Assembly: GCF_000981585.1 (NCBI RefSeq)
Contig: NZ_LN831776.1
Coordinates: 7,259,216-7,323,215, forward strand
Reading direction: 5' to 3'
From: Paenibacillus riograndensis SBR5
GTDB lineage: Bacteria; Bacillota; Bacilli; Paenibacillales; Paenibacillaceae
DNA: 64,000 nt
Shown: piece after piece, positions 63,938-64,000 of the stretch
Numbering within the stretch: the stretch's first letter is position 1
Layout: the number at the start of each line of letters is the position of its first letter
Program-made: the position numbers and the translations under genes
Notes under the pieces: generated by a model
What the model saw: the letters and a program-made list of their open reading frames with translations, nothing else
What the model was told of the DNA's origin: nothing
Database searches by the model: none

Positions 63938-64000
63938 TCGTTCCACCTCCTAAAATTTTGCTATCCTAATTTCTTTGAATCAGCTTGGGCAAACCAGCAC

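Noticed and set aside
1..64000. CRISPR arrays, tRNA or rRNA genes
   Set aside because: No regularly spaced direct repeats of CRISPR type, no tRNA-like cloverleaf and no rRNA sequence were noticed anywhere in the window.

Overview
The window looks like a chromosomal segment of a Paenibacillus-type Gram-positive bacterium (Firmicutes, Bacillales). The reasons are the long-form hpf, secA with a C-terminal SEC-C zinc motif, a frameshifted prfB, the comF-flgM-flgK-flgL-fliW-csrA-hag-flaG-fliD-fliS order, S-layer-homology proteins and strong AGGAGG ribosome binding sites. Nearly all genes are on the minus strand. The backbone follows the Bacillus subtilis order from comFA to ftsX, here read right to left, with two large additions: an arginine biosynthesis cluster and a surface-glycan island. 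The taxonomic call is inference from gene content and synteny; no 16S or database evidence is available.

Region by region: 1-1113 holds ftsX (cut by the window edge) and ftsE. 1421-5875 is an accessory stretch with a VanW protein, a CBS-domain protein, a secreted IseA-like protein, a small autoregulated XRE repressor/membrane-protein pair and an esterase. 5876-6530 is rich in repeats. 6534-15318 is a complete arginine pathway, transcribed argC-argJ-argB-argD-argF-argG-argH, with ARG-box-like operators at the argC promoter. 15467-21420 holds a YitT protein, prfB with its programmed frameshift, secA and hpf. 21670-24997 has an SLH/Fn3-like surface protein, a protein of unknown function, a decayed copy of the SLH gene and a cold shock protein.

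25250-49004 is a mosaic glycan-modification island: GT2 glycosyltransferases, LicD proteins, UDP-galactopyranose mutase, cytidylyltransferase fusions, a TagF-like transferase fusion, methyltransferases, a GDPD, a metallophosphoesterase and a HAD protein. Several decayed genes lie inside it or at its edges. At least nine of its proteins carry a similar small Rossmann-like accessory domain. The genes at 37.8-45 kb are visibly more AT-rich than the backbone. The island sits exactly between hpf and the flagellar genes (50567-60868), whose last gene is a TPR-bearing glycosyltransferase. This suggests, without proving it, that flagellin or another surface structure is decorated with phosphate-linked glycans. 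comFC and comFA close the window.

The most striking unexplained signal is a ~135-155 bp element present three times between genes (near 9.4, 12.0 and 17.8 kb). Its hairpin arms differ between copies but remain self-complementary, while short loop sequences are conserved, as expected of a conserved folded RNA or DNA element.
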